This document shows positions 24,503 to 31,388 of a DNA stretch of 43,769 nucleotides, piece by piece. Location of the stretch: positions 1 to 43,769 of IMG/VR virus record IMGVR_UViG_3300046694_000231. One strand, given 5' to 3'. The position numbers were made by a program, and so were the translations under genes. Each line of letters starts with the position of its first letter. Position 1 is the stretch's first letter. Below the pieces are notes generated by a model that was given only the letters and a program-made list of their open reading frames with translations, searched no databases and had not been told where the DNA came from. This stretch comes from a virus.

Positions 24503-24898
24503 TCAGCTCGTAGCCAGACCCACGCGCTCACCCACCTGGTTGTGGCATGGCTTGCATAGCGCCCGGACGTTGGTCCAGTCGAAAGCAAGCTCGGGGTGGC
24601 TCTTGTAGGCCTTGATGTGGTCAACCAGGGCGGAAGCAGTGGTGCGACCGTTCGCCTGGCACTCGCGGCACAGAGGGTGCAAGCGTCGATAGTAGAGACT
24701 GAACTTGCGCCACTTCTCTGTCTTGTAGAAAGCGTCGGACTCGTCGCGCTTCTGGTTGTACTGCTTGTGCACCACCTTCATGCGCTCGGCACGTCGGGCA
24801 TCTACCACCGCCTTATGGGCTGGGCAGTAGTGCGATGCCGCAGCTGTGGCCTTACCGCACCCGAGCTCAGTGCAGATGCGCCCTGGACGTGACGGCAT
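24503..24898 (-). CDS. HNH endonuclease of the packaging module
   Basis: The protein has 131 residues from MPSRPGRICTELGC; the upstream in-frame extension lies in the holin gene and lacks a ribosome site. The HNH motif is visible: CREC, then LVDHIKAYKSHPE, then CKPCHNQ, with the two CxxC pairs binding zinc. An N-terminal CTELGCGKATAAASHYC adds another possible zinc site. HNH proteins next to terminase are needed for cos cleavage in HK97-like phages. The 107 bases between this gene and terS may hold the cos site, but I cannot pinpoint it. Confidence 0.9.
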   Translation of the reverse strand: MPSRPGRICTELGCGKATAAASHYCPAHKAVVDARRAERMKVVHKQYNQKRDESDAFYKTEKWRKFSLYYRRLHPLCRECQANGRTTASALVDHIKAYKSHPELAFDWTNVRALCKPCHNQVGERVGLATS

Positions 24899-25266
24899 CA
24901 GCGGTGCTCCCGCATTCTCCGCTCGGCGCCTGACCAAGGACTGGTCCAGTCGAGACGCAGGATGCTGGCCACGTTGCCACGAGCCTTGAACACCAGGCCG
25001 AGCAGGACCAGCAGCACGACCACGAGCCAAGGGGACACGCTGTCTACTGGCTGGCCAACGGCCGCACCCAGGACGACAGAGAGGGAGTAGCAGCCTGTTG
25101 CAGCAGCCAGCACCCAGGCACAGAGCGACACACGCAGCTTGTACTGCGCATCACCTCGGCGGTAAGTAACGATGCGGGCGCTAATGGCACCGCATGCCAA
25201 TGCGGCAAGAGCAGTCCAGACATCGAGCTGCACAACCACAACAGCTGTAGCCGTGGCGTTATCCAT
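24898..25266 (-). CDS. Holin-like membrane protein
   Basis: The protein has 122 residues. Three hydrophobic segments are visible: about 8-27, about 46-69 (CAWVLAAATGCYSLSVVLGA) and about 78-93 (WLVVVLLVLLGLVFK). A charged C-terminal tail ends RRMREHR. Size, membrane topology and place at the head of the late operon fit a holin or a holin partner. It overlaps the next holin-like gene by eight bases, so the two are probably made together. Which is the true pore former is unclear. Confidence 0.7.
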   Translation of the reverse strand: MDNATATAVVVVQLDVWTALAALACGAISARIVTYRRGDAQYKLRVSLCAWVLAAATGCYSLSVVLGAAVGQPVDSVSPWLVVVLLVLLGLVFKARGNVASILRLDWTSPWSGAERRMREHR

Positions 25267-25651
25267 TCGAGCCTCCAGCGCCAGGCATTGCCCGACGGAT
25301 CCAGGCCAGGACAGCCTTGACCCATCCCGGCATGCCGCCGCCGGCGAACCACTCCACCACGCTGATCAGCGCAGTAACGATCACGGCGGCGGCCAGCAGC
25401 GCGGGCAGCCCGGTGTATTTGGTGACAGCCTGACCAACCAACTCCACCGCGGTGAAGTAGCCCCCAATCCAGGAGACAATGAGGTAGCCAAGTCGTGCCC
25501 AGGCCGAGAGATTCCGGGCCCAGGTCACGAAGAAGAGAGCGCCAGCCCAGGCGCCAATAACGGCATTGAGATCAACGCCAGGCAGCAGCGCGGCAGTGGT
25601 GATACCCACGACAGCAGGCCCAGCCACCAGCGTGATGCTTGGCTCTGCCAT
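25259..25651 (-). CDS. Holin
   Basis: The protein has 130 residues from MAEPSITLVAGPAVVGITTA; a GGAG ribosome site favours this start over the ATG at 25663. Hydrophobic segments lie at about 8-26, 30-46, 60-80 and 88-105, followed by a basic C-terminal tail with an amphipathic stretch (GWVKAVLAWIRRAMPG). The opening sequence is typical of a holin family I know from Pseudomonas prophages. It is the first gene transcribed from the late promoter. The lysin it serves lies at the far end of the operon. Confidence 0.8.
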   Translation of the reverse strand: MAEPSITLVAGPAVVGITTAALLPGVDLNAVIGAWAGALFFVTWARNLSAWARLGYLIVSWIGGYFTAVELVGQAVTKYTGLPALLAAAVIVTALISVVEWFAGGGMPGWVKAVLAWIRRAMPGAGGSNG

Positions 25652-25664
25652 TGGGGACTCCATG

Positions 25665-25692
25665 AATAAAAGGCCCGGTGTGATCGGGCAAG
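25665..25692 (-). terminator. Second late-leader terminator
   Basis: On the minus strand, GCCCG-atcacac-CGGGC is followed by CTTTTATT, close to the holin start. It lies about 45 bases beyond the stronger hairpin at 25730-25760. Tandem terminators in a late leader are typical targets of a Q-type antiterminator. Confidence 0.6.
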
Positions 25693-25729
25693 TCCGTCGC
25701 TGGGGAAGCAAACGGAGAGGGCTGAAACG

Positions 25730-25760
25730 AAAAAGCCCCGGCGGTTAGGCCAGGGCTTTC
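25730..25760 (-). terminator. Late-leader terminator (tR'-like)
   Basis: On the minus strand, the stem AAAGCCC..GGC pairs with GCC.GGGCTTT and is followed by TTTTCG. It lies about 20-50 bases after the predicted late promoter start and before the holin gene. Without antitermination, late transcripts should stop here. Confidence 0.8.
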
Positions 25761-25787
25761 GAAGCGGAAAAACCGCAAAGTAAACGA

Positions 25788-25817
25788 AATCTACAGTTCT
25801 TGACCGGTCGCCGTCAA
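25788..25817 (-). promoter_or_regulatory. Late promoter (pR'-like)
   Basis: On the minus strand, TTGACG (complement of 25812-25817) is followed after 18 bases by TAGATT (complement of 25788-25793). The -35 overlaps the Q-like gene's stop codon, and the terminator pair follows. This is the order Q, pR', tR', lysis genes of lambdoid phages. No start site has been mapped. Confidence 0.65.
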
Positions 25818-26146
25818 GCAGCTTCGCGACGAACCTCAAGGGCGCCATCTATCCATGCAACGCCAGCCTTCCAAAGCTGGCGAACCTTCTCTTTTCCCAT
25901 GCCTAGCTTCTTCGCCAACGAATCCAGCGGCAACCCGCTGGTGTAGTAGCGCAGGATCACCTCTCCGCACTCAGGGTAGCGATTACCCAACCGGCCTACC
26001 AAGCGGTCGATCAGCAGCCCCTGATCATCGGTAATCATCGGTGTGGCGCGAACTCCGATCACAGAACAGGAAGCCACACCCGACCCCTGCACCACCCACA
26101 TCCCCCATTGCTCCAACAATTCCTCTGTGTCTCTCGTGTCTTCCAT
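25814..26146 (-). CDS. Q-like late antiterminator
   Basis: The protein has 110 residues. The core has a sigma-region-4-like helix-turn-helix (GLPLDSLAKKLGMGKEKVRQ) after ECGEVILRYYTSG, the pattern of Q-type antiterminators of the phage 82/21 group, which bind DNA at the late promoter and load onto paused RNA polymerase. It is the last gene of the early operon and lies immediately before the predicted late promoter and terminators. Short for the family but complete. Confidence 0.8.
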   Translation of the reverse strand: MEDTRDTEELLEQWGMWVVQGSGVASCSVIGVRATPMITDDQGLLIDRLVGRLGNRYPECGEVILRYYTSGLPLDSLAKKLGMGKEKVRQLWKAGVAWIDGALEVRREAA

Positions 26147-26157
26147 CGCCGCCGCCC

Positions 26158-26490
26158 TCAGTCCCCAGTCCAGTTACCACCGCCAGTGCCTAGGCGGTTT
26201 CGGTCTTGCGCGTAATCCTTTGCAGCACCATCGACCTTGGGCCGCTGGCTTTCGAGGTGTTGAATCTGCCGATTCGCACGGTTCAGCCTCAGCCTCAACT
26301 GGGTGACCATCGCTTCAGCGGCCAGTGCCCCGCCGGTCTCTCTGTGCACCAGACCCGAACCGTTGCACCCGGCACAGGCCATTTCGTGAAAGATCCCCTT
26401 CAACACGCCGGCGCCCTGGCAGATCTCACAGCGCCCCAACGGGACGACTTCTATCGTTCTGGATGGCCCATGCCGCTTCGGTATCGCCAT
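26158..26490 (-). CDS. DnaJ-like zinc-finger protein, unknown
   Basis: The protein has 110 residues from MAIPKRHGPSRTIEV; the start has a GAGG ribosome site and overlaps the preceding stop (ATGA). It has two CxxCxGxG-like knuckles (CEICQGAGVL and CAGCNGSGLV), as in the central zinc domain of DnaJ. A helical region (MVTQLRLRLNRANRQIQHLE) follows. Small proteins of this shape often precede Q in Pseudomonas prophages. A role in late control is possible from position only. Confidence 0.75.
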   Translation of the reverse strand: MAIPKRHGPSRTIEVVPLGRCEICQGAGVLKGIFHEMACAGCNGSGLVHRETGGALAAEAMVTQLRLRLNRANRQIQHLESQRPKVDGAAKDYAQDRNRLGTGGGNWTGD

Positions 26491-26831
26491 CAGAATTCCT
26501 CGAACTGCCAACCACCACCCTTGCCCTTGGTCACACCCAAGAACCGGAACGGATAGTCGGCGGCGGCCACCTTGGTCTTCACACGGGCGTCATCCGTCCA
26601 GAAGCCCTTCACCTCGTGCACTTCCAGCACCCCGTCGGCGGCCATGACAAAAAAGTCGGCGGTGTAAAACGTGTTCTTGGCCAGGCGCAACTTCACGCCC
26701 TCAAACCGGTACCACTGGATATCACCGGCCAGCTGCCGCTGCTTAAGCACCAGGTCATAGGCCTTTTCGGTTTTGTTCATCTCGCCGGCGGGCAACCTGC
26801 CGAGCGCCTGAAGGCGCCGCTTAGCCTGCAC
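26490..26831 (-). CDS. DUF1064-like phage protein (nuclease-like fold)
   Basis: The core is MNKTEKAYDLVL, YRFEGVKLRLAKNTFYTADF, LEVHEVKGFWTDDARVK and a C-terminal KGGGWQFEEF. This is the pattern of DUF1064, whose conserved Asp and Glu-x-Lys (ADF ... EVKG) recall the PD-(D/E)xK nuclease core. The start is uncertain: a GTG at 26831 gives 113 residues and overlaps the upstream gene, and an ATG at 26780 gives 96. I list the longer form because a basic leader (VQAKRRLQALGRLPAGE) is common before this core. A Holliday-junction or DNA-end function is conceivable but unproven. Confidence 0.75.
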   Translation of the reverse strand: MQAKRRLQALGRLPAGEMNKTEKAYDLVLKQRQLAGDIQWYRFEGVKLRLAKNTFYTADFFVMAADGVLEVHEVKGFWTDDARVKTKVAAADYPFRFLGVTKGKGGGWQFEEF

Positions 26832-27111
26832 GGAAGGCCGCCCGAATATCGCGATCAATCCAGAGTGCAGCGCCAGCAGCCGTTGCGTAGGTGCCCAGGG
26901 TGGTGCCGGCCGGCGTGTTGGTGCGGTACTTCCAGCAGGGGAAGCCATCAACCGAACCGAACTCCGCAGTGATGCTGTAGCCCGCCGGGTGCTCGAGCAG
27001 ATGCAGCCCTTTCGGCACCCAGCCGGCAATGGTCATGCTCTCGAAGGTCATGCACAAATTCAGGCTCCAGCCGTCAGGGTGGTGGCGATGCTTTCGCAGG
27101 GTTGTTTTCAC
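26821..27111 (-). CDS. Hypothetical early protein, 96 residues
   Basis: The start is basic (MKTTLRKHRHHPDGW). A compact alpha/beta domain follows with FPCWKYRTNTPAGTTLG and a terminal helix (AALWIDRDIRAAFRAG). The start overlaps the Ref-like gene's stop (ATGA), and the end overlaps the DUF1064-like gene. I do not recognise a family. The coupled overlaps support that it is a real gene. Confidence 0.65.
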   Translation of the reverse strand: MKTTLRKHRHHPDGWSLNLCMTFESMTIAGWVPKGLHLLEHPAGYSITAEFGSVDGFPCWKYRTNTPAGTTLGTYATAAGAALWIDRDIRAAFRAG

Positions 27112-27464
27112 GCTTCTATCTCCGTTCCATCAAGCCAGGCCATAAAGCCGGCGGGGATATCCTGGCCGCCGCGCGCCAGCAACTCGCAGCAGCGCTGCAG
27201 CAGCTCCTCTTGGGTGCCGTAGCGACGTTCAAACCGGAATTTGTTGTGGTGGAATGCCACGCCTTCCCCGCCGTGCTGGTGGTGCAACTCACAGAGCGGC
27301 AGCACGTACCAGTGCGCGTGCGGCTTGGTGCGGCCGTCGCAGTGGTGGATGGAGCAGTAGTGGTTGACCCGGCCGTGCCAGATGCAGGCGATGCAGCCCA
27401 CTTCGTTGACCAGCATGTCGTGCCAGCGCTTCTGCTCCTTGGTGACCGATCGCCCCTTCAGCAT
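27108..27464 (-). CDS. Ref-like RecA-dependent nuclease (HNH)
   Basis: The protein has 118 residues. It has the Ref-family pattern: GCIACIWHG (zinc Cys pair), IHHCDGRTKPHAHWYVLPLC, LHHQHGGEGVAFHHNKF, and a closing RYGTQEELLQRCCELL. Phage P1 Ref cuts DNA only inside a RecA filament displacement loop. This copy lacks P1 Ref's long basic N-terminal tail, as do many prophage versions. With no Red-type recombinase in the phage, it may steer host RecA recombination. Confidence 0.8.
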   Translation of the reverse strand: MLKGRSVTKEQKRWHDMLVNEVGCIACIWHGRVNHYCSIHHCDGRTKPHAHWYVLPLCELHHQHGGEGVAFHHNKFRFERRYGTQEELLQRCCELLARGGQDIPAGFMAWLDGTEIEA

Positions 27465-27745
27465 GTGGCAGCCTCCGCAAAGCCGTTCAAGGCGTCGAAA
27501 GCCTTCTTGAATGCCGGGGACATCGAGGCGTACAGGTCGGCAGCTATCAACACCGGCACTTCATCCATGGACTGCACATAAGCGAAGGGGATTTTCTCGC
27601 CAGCGCGGATCACTGCGACCGGCATAAAGGGGCGCTGACTCAACACTACGGCGTAGCCGCCTGGAGTGGTCCAGCAGCCGGCAATCACGGAGCCGTCGGC
27701 GTTCTGTTTCGGTTTCCAGTGCTGCGGCACATTCACGTCAGTCAT
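27458..27745 (-). CDS. Hypothetical early protein, 95 residues
   Basis: The opening is VNVPQHWKPKQNADGSVIAG, followed by a strand-rich middle and a helical C-terminus (DLYASMSPAFKKAFDALNG). The end overlaps the Ref-like gene's start by seven bases, and the start follows the DnaC-like gene by three. I do not recognise the family. Tight coupling with replication genes suggests a small accessory role in DNA metabolism. Confidence 0.65.
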   Translation of the reverse strand: MTDVNVPQHWKPKQNADGSVIAGCWTTPGGYAVVLSQRPFMPVAVIRAGEKIPFAYVQSMDEVPVLIAADLYASMSPAFKKAFDALNGFAEAATC

Positions 27746-27748
27746 GGG

Positions 27749-28549
27749 TCACTCCACCTGGCCACGGGCGGATGCCCAACTGAACAACACGAGCTTGCCG
27801 CCGTTCTCCCGCAGTCGATCGACCACTCGATCACCGAGGTAGGTGGGTAGTTCGCTGTGGCCTCGGTTGGAGATCACAATGGTCGGCTTCATGTTTTCGT
27901 AGCGGGAGTTGATCAGCTCAAACATCACCGTCCGTTCGAACTCCGTGGCGTTCTGGACCCCAACTTCATCGAGAATCAGTAAGTCAGGGCCGGCGAACAG
28001 CGCATACGCCTGCTGCTCGTTGTGGCTGGTGTCCCGATCGAAGGAAGCCTTCACGTAGCGGATGACGCCGCCGGCGGTCATGTACAAGGCGGTGAGCCCG
28101 AGCTGACGCATGATGTGGTTGCCAGTGGCCGTGGCCAGCAGCGTTTTCCCGGTGCCAACGTGCCCCAGCAGCATCAGGCTGCGCCCAACCTTGGCGTGGG
28201 ATTTGAAGTTTTCGGCATAGTCGACACAGATCGCCAACGCCGCCCGCTGGTCATCGGAGACCGCCCGGAAATCGTCGAAGGTCTTGTCTGCGAACCGTGC
28301 AGGAATGCAGCTACGCCCAATTTTTGCCTCGAGCGCTGCGCGCCTATTCCCCTGCACCAATTCGCGCTGGGCGGCCTGAGTGTCGGCCACTCGCTGGTCG
28401 GCAGCGCAGACAGGACACCCACTCCATTCCGGCGGCCGTTGGGCAACCAGGCTGATCAGGCAGTTGGTGAACTCACCGTGTTGTGCACAGTGCCCGTGGG
28501 CAGAGTCCACCACCTGGCCAATCATTCGCTCAGATCCGGTACGAGCCAT
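27749..28549 (-). CDS. DnaC-like helicase-loader ATPase
   Basis: The protein has 266 residues. An N-terminal cysteine set (Cys21, Cys30, CPVC at 45-48) may bind zinc. The AAA+ core has Walker A GHVGTGKT (129-136), Walker B LILDEV (191-196), a sensor-1 strand with TIVISNRG, and an arginine-finger-like GDRVVDRLRE. It loads the host replicative helicase at the phage origin with the initiator encoded just upstream (28530-29327), which it overlaps by 20 bases. A GGAG ribosome site precedes the ATG. Confidence 0.9.
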   Translation of the reverse strand: MARTGSERMIGQVVDSAHGHCAQHGEFTNCLISLVAQRPPEWSGCPVCAADQRVADTQAAQRELVQGNRRAALEAKIGRSCIPARFADKTFDDFRAVSDDQRAALAICVDYAENFKSHAKVGRSLMLLGHVGTGKTLLATATGNHIMRQLGLTALYMTAGGVIRYVKASFDRDTSHNEQQAYALFAGPDLLILDEVGVQNATEFERTVMFELINSRYENMKPTIVISNRGHSELPTYLGDRVVDRLRENGGKLVLFSWASARGQVE

Positions 28550-29327
28550 CGTTGTTTCTCTCCAGGTTGTCTGCGTGGTTCACGGTGCTGAGACCGACAT
28601 GTGTGGACTTCACCGGCAACGGGTGCACGTTGGTCGCCGGGGGCTCGTCCTTCCAGCGCTCACCGTTCAGCCAGGTCGCGGGGTGAGGAATGAAAGCGCC
28701 GCCGTCCTTGCGCCAAGCCAAGGACATGGCCTGGTTCGCTAGGGCTTGGGCGATCACGTCGAATAGCGGCTGGGTAACCTTGAGTTTGGTGAACGCCTTC
28801 GCTGCGTCTTTTTTTCCGACCTTGTTCGGGTACAACTTCCAGAAGCTGGCGAACAGATCCGTCGCCGCCTTTGGTGGCGAGTCGGGTGATTGGGGAATCA
28901 GAGAATCAGAAGATGGGGAATCAAGAGAGAGGGAATCAGCCGGAGCACTTCCGATTAATTCGGTACTCGTTCCGATTTTCTCGGGAGCGATACAACCATC
29001 TGAGGCGCAAGGGATTTCCGACTCGGGTTCGTTCTTGTGCGGGTTCTGATGTTTTACGAAGTTATCGATTTCGATGTAGCGCTTCGCGCCAACCTGGTAG
29101 CGAACGATGAACCCGTTTTCTGCCAACCAATTCAGCATCGAATCAATGTCCAAACCATCCCGGTATGGGAACAGCTCCCCTTTAACTCGAAGGGGGCGAT
29201 CTTCCAACCGCCCTTCTCGATCGGCCAGCAGCCACAACCCCTCAAACAACAAAGTCAGCAGAGGGTCCGCGACCCCCAACACTTCGTTCTTGAAAAGCGC
29301 GGGCTTGATGTTCCGTGCTCGTGCCAT
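28530..29327 (-). CDS. Replication initiator (O-like), winged-helix N-terminus
   Basis: The protein has 265 residues. The N-terminal 100 form a winged-helix domain like phage replisome organisers (FEGLWLLADREGRLEDRPLR, then SMLNWLAENGFIVRYQVG). A serine/proline-rich linker (DSLSLDSPSSDSLIPQ) follows. The C-terminal domain has FASFWKLYPNKVGKKDAAKA and GGAFIPHPATWLNGERW, the usual partner-binding part. The repetitive serine-codon linker region (about 28860-28960) could also hold origin iterons, as lambda ori lies within O, but I cannot define repeats of regular length. Confidence 0.85.
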   Translation of the reverse strand: MARARNIKPALFKNEVLGVADPLLTLLFEGLWLLADREGRLEDRPLRVKGELFPYRDGLDIDSMLNWLAENGFIVRYQVGAKRYIEIDNFVKHQNPHKNEPESEIPCASDGCIAPEKIGTSTELIGSAPADSLSLDSPSSDSLIPQSPDSPPKAATDLFASFWKLYPNKVGKKDAAKAFTKLKVTQPLFDVIAQALANQAMSLAWRKDGGAFIPHPATWLNGERWKDEPPATNVHPLPVKSTHVGLSTVNHADNLERNNDGSYRI

Positions 29328-29360
29328 TACATTTGCCTCACAACGTTGTTGCTGTAGAAG

Positions 29361-29387
29361 AAGCCGGGCCGCAATCCCGGCTTTTTT
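29361..29387. terminator. Hairpin between cII-position gene and replication genes
   Basis: AAGCCGGG (29361-29368) pairs with CCCGGCTT (29376-29383), followed on the plus strand by a T run. On the minus strand the tail is CTTCTTCT. It may act in either direction. For pR transcription it stands where lambda has tR1. Confidence 0.6.
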
Positions 29388-29398
29388 GTGCCTGCGAT

Positions 29399-30019
29399 TT
29401 AGCCGGCCACGCGGAGGGTTGTTTTCCCCCTGTTCGCGGACAGCACGTTCTCAGCACGGCGGCGAACCTCGCAGGCGCGGGCCTCCACCGACAGCAGGTG
29501 CTCGATGAACACCGGCAGGTTTGGTACGTCGGATTCGTCAATAACGCCGTCGGCGAGCACATCGCTGCCCTTCGCCACCGCCTGCCCCATGTGAGCGACG
29601 AAAAGGCCGAAGGCAGTCACCGGGTGTTCGTCGACGCCGGAAGCTCGGGCGCCGATCAGGCCGTGACGGCTGGCCAACTCGTTGATGCAGCGCTCCCGGT
29701 GCTCTTCGTCCAGCGCCAACACCCAGGCCTCTTCGATCCAGCTGGCCAACTCCACCTCACCACTCAGCCAACGATTCACCCGGCGCAGCCAGCTGCCCGA
29801 CGCTTTCACGAAAGCCGAGGTGTCGTTGGTGCCGGCCAGGGCCTGGAAGTCGGGCACATCCTTGGCACGGGCCTTGTCAGGAATCGAAAGGTGAATCTGG
29901 CGGCTCAGCTCTTCGGCGAAGTCGTCCTGGCTGAGGCTGGTGCGCGCGATCATCTCGGCGGCGTGGGCCACCAGCACCTGGTCACGGCTGAGGGAGTGTC
30001 TGAGGTTGGACGTATTCAT
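29399..30019 (-). CDS. Early protein in the cII position, unknown
   Basis: The protein has 206 residues from the ATG at 30017-30019 (AGGTG upstream); a GTG at 30028 is an alternative. It is all-helical, with SRDQVLVAHAAEMIARTSLS, SGSWLRRVNRWLSGEVELAS and WVLALDEEHRERCINELASR. The second and third segments look like a DNA-binding or oligomerising domain of the type found just after cro in Pseudomonas prophages. It could be a CII- or YdaT-like regulator, but no diagnostic motif lets me choose. Confidence 0.65.
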   Translation of the reverse strand: MNTSNLRHSLSRDQVLVAHAAEMIARTSLSQDDFAEELSRQIHLSIPDKARAKDVPDFQALAGTNDTSAFVKASGSWLRRVNRWLSGEVELASWIEEAWVLALDEEHRERCINELASRHGLIGARASGVDEHPVTAFGLFVAHMGQAVAKGSDVLADGVIDESDVPNLPVFIEHLLSVEARACEVRRRAENVLSANRGKTTLRVAG

Positions 30020-30108
30020 GGTTCGCACCTGCTTTTATCGTGGAGCCATGAACAACACGGCCCTACCTAATTTTCTAAACCACCGAGACGCCGGCGCCGC
30101 CGGAGCGG

Positions 30109-30303
30109 CTAAGCAGCGTTTTTTTGCGAAGGAAACGGGCGCAGCTCTTTCGCCTCGAAGCCACCAGCAGGTAGCTGAAGCACGCGGATATCGCGTTTCG
30201 CAGATAGCGCCTTGTGGATTGCGGGGGCGGTTACGCCAAGGAGCCTGGCTGCTTCCGACTGCCCTTTCTCAGCCACAAATGCAGCGAGGGTGGTTTCATT
30301 CAT
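30109..30303 (-). CDS. cro: Cro-like repressor
   Basis: The protein has 64 residues, with one helix-turn-helix at about 15-34 (QSEAARLLGVTAPAIHKALS) and a short strand (RDIRVLQL) for dimerisation. The gene is first on the pR transcript, has a GAGG ribosome site, and faces cI across three operators. It should favour lytic growth by blocking the cI promoter. The short C-terminal tail (PFPSQKNAA) is basic, as in other Cro proteins. Confidence 0.88.
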   Translation of the reverse strand: MNETTLAAFVAEKGQSEAARLLGVTAPAIHKALSAKRDIRVLQLPAGGFEAKELRPFPSQKNAA

Positions 30304-30333
30304 GGTCGTGCCTCGGGGGTGTTCTTCGGCACA

Positions 30334-30362
30334 ATATTAACCATCTGTTAACTCTCAATCAA
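30334..30362 (-). promoter_or_regulatory. pR promoter of the lytic operon
   Basis: On the minus strand, TTGATT (complement of 30357-30362) and TAATAT (complement of 30334-30339) are separated by exactly 17 bases. The -35 touches the middle operator and the -10 overlaps the cro-proximal operator, so repressor binding would block it. The cro ATG lies about 25 bases downstream of the predicted start. Confidence 0.75.
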
Positions 30363-30399
30363 TACCGATGGTTTCTTCTTATTTTTAACCATTGGTTTA
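30337..30399. promoter_or_regulatory. OR: three phage operators at 24-bp spacing
   Basis: Three 15-bp near-palindromes are centred on 30344 (TTAACCATCTGTTAA), 30368 (complement GAAACCATCGGTATT) and 30392 (TTAACCATTGGTTTA). Centre-to-centre spacing is 24 bp twice, about the spacing in lambda OR. The consensus TTAACCAT.GGTTAA recurs at OL (32739-32778). CI and Cro are the natural ligands. Confidence 0.85.
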
Positions 30400-30403
30400 A
30401 ATT
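30398..30403 (+). promoter_or_regulatory. Possible -10 of pRM giving leaderless cI mRNA
   Basis: TAAATT lies at -12 to -7 from the A of the cI ATG (30410), and no ribosome site precedes that ATG. A start at the ATG itself would give a leaderless message, as lambda cI has from pRM. The -35 region (TTCTTA at 30376-30381, spacer 16) is weak, which would fit activation by CI bound at the middle operator. Confidence 0.45.
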
Positions 30404-30409
30404 CGCGCG

Positions 30410-31297
30410 ATGACAAAGAAACGCATCCTCCCCGCCGACCGCATCGCCGAGTGCACAGCTGCTCATGAGCTTTTTTTGGCCAAGAAGAATGAGCTGAAGC
30501 TCAGTCAAAAGAAAATCGCCGACGAAGCGAACATGACACCGGCTGCTGTGAACCTTTATTTCAAAGGCATCAACCCCTTGAACGCTCAGTTCGCGGCCGT
30601 GCTTTCTCGAGTGCTGCAAGTCCCTGTGGAAGCGTTCAGCCCTCGCCTGGCTGACGAAATTAAGGGCTTGTCTCGAGTACAGGCCGTCGCCGCGCCTTCG
30701 AGTGCAGCGGACCAGGTGAAGAAGATGCTGGCGAAGCACGGGAAAGGGCTTCCCGAGGAAACTCGGCAGAAGATCGCCGACGCCGTTACCGAGTCGCTGG
30801 CCGAACAGGCGCTCGGGACGGCAGACCAGAGCAACGTGATCGTTGCAGACTTCTCACGCCGGGCGCCGGTGGGCGACGAGATCCGTATTGCCCACTACGA
30901 CGTCCAGGGCGCCATGGGCAACGGCAAGCAGGTGCACGACTTCCCCGAGCTATTCAAAGACGTCACGGTCAGCCAGCAGCACCTTCGCGAGCTGGGTGTG
31001 AAGTACGAAGACCCCCGGCACCTGAAAATGATCACCGGCGACGGCCAGTCGATGGCGCCGACGATCCAGGACAAAGACCCCATGATCGTGGATGCCAGCA
31101 TCCGCGAGTTCACCGGTGACGGGATCTATGCGTTCACCTGGCAAGGCCTGTTCTACATCAAGCGCCTGCAGCTGAAGGGCGGCGAGCACTTCAAAATGAT
31201 CTCGGACAACGCTCTCCACTCCCCAGAAGAAATTCGGGTGGATGAAACCTACATTCAGGCCAGAGTTCTATTGGTTTGGAACGCAAAAAGACTTTGA
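30410..31297 (+). CDS. cI: CI-type repressor, HTH plus S24 peptidase-like domain
   Basis: The protein has 295 residues. The N-terminal helix-turn-helix lies at about 30-52 (LSQKKIADEANMTPAAVNLY). A long alanine-rich helical linker follows, then a LexA/CI-like C-terminal domain with Ser214 (GDGQSMAPT) and Lys251 (FYIKRLQL), spaced 37 residues as in LexA. At the place where cleavable relatives have Ala-Gly, this protein reads VQGAMGNG, and no Ala-Gly or Cys-Gly pair occurs in the linker. Self-cleavage is therefore doubtful, although the dyad is intact. It is likely leaderless. It should hold OR and OL and keep lysogeny. Confidence 0.93.
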   Translation: MTKKRILPADRIAECTAAHELFLAKKNELKLSQKKIADEANMTPAAVNLYFKGINPLNAQFAAVLSRVLQVPVEAFSPRLADEIKGLSRVQAVAAPSSAADQVKKMLAKHGKGLPEETRQKIADAVTESLAEQALGTADQSNVIVADFSRRAPVGDEIRIAHYDVQGAMGNGKQVHDFPELFKDVTVSQQHLRELGVKYEDPRHLKMITGDGQSMAPTIQDKDPMIVDASIREFTGDGIYAFTWQGLFYIKRLQLKGGEHFKMISDNALHSPEEIRVDETYIQARVLLVWNAKRL

Positions 31298-31388
31298 TCT
31301 GGAACGAATTCAACCTTCTTGAAGTCGCTAGATTCTTGGCCATCTAAGCGGTCCGTACCGACCGCCAAGTATTATTACCGGAGCTAAC

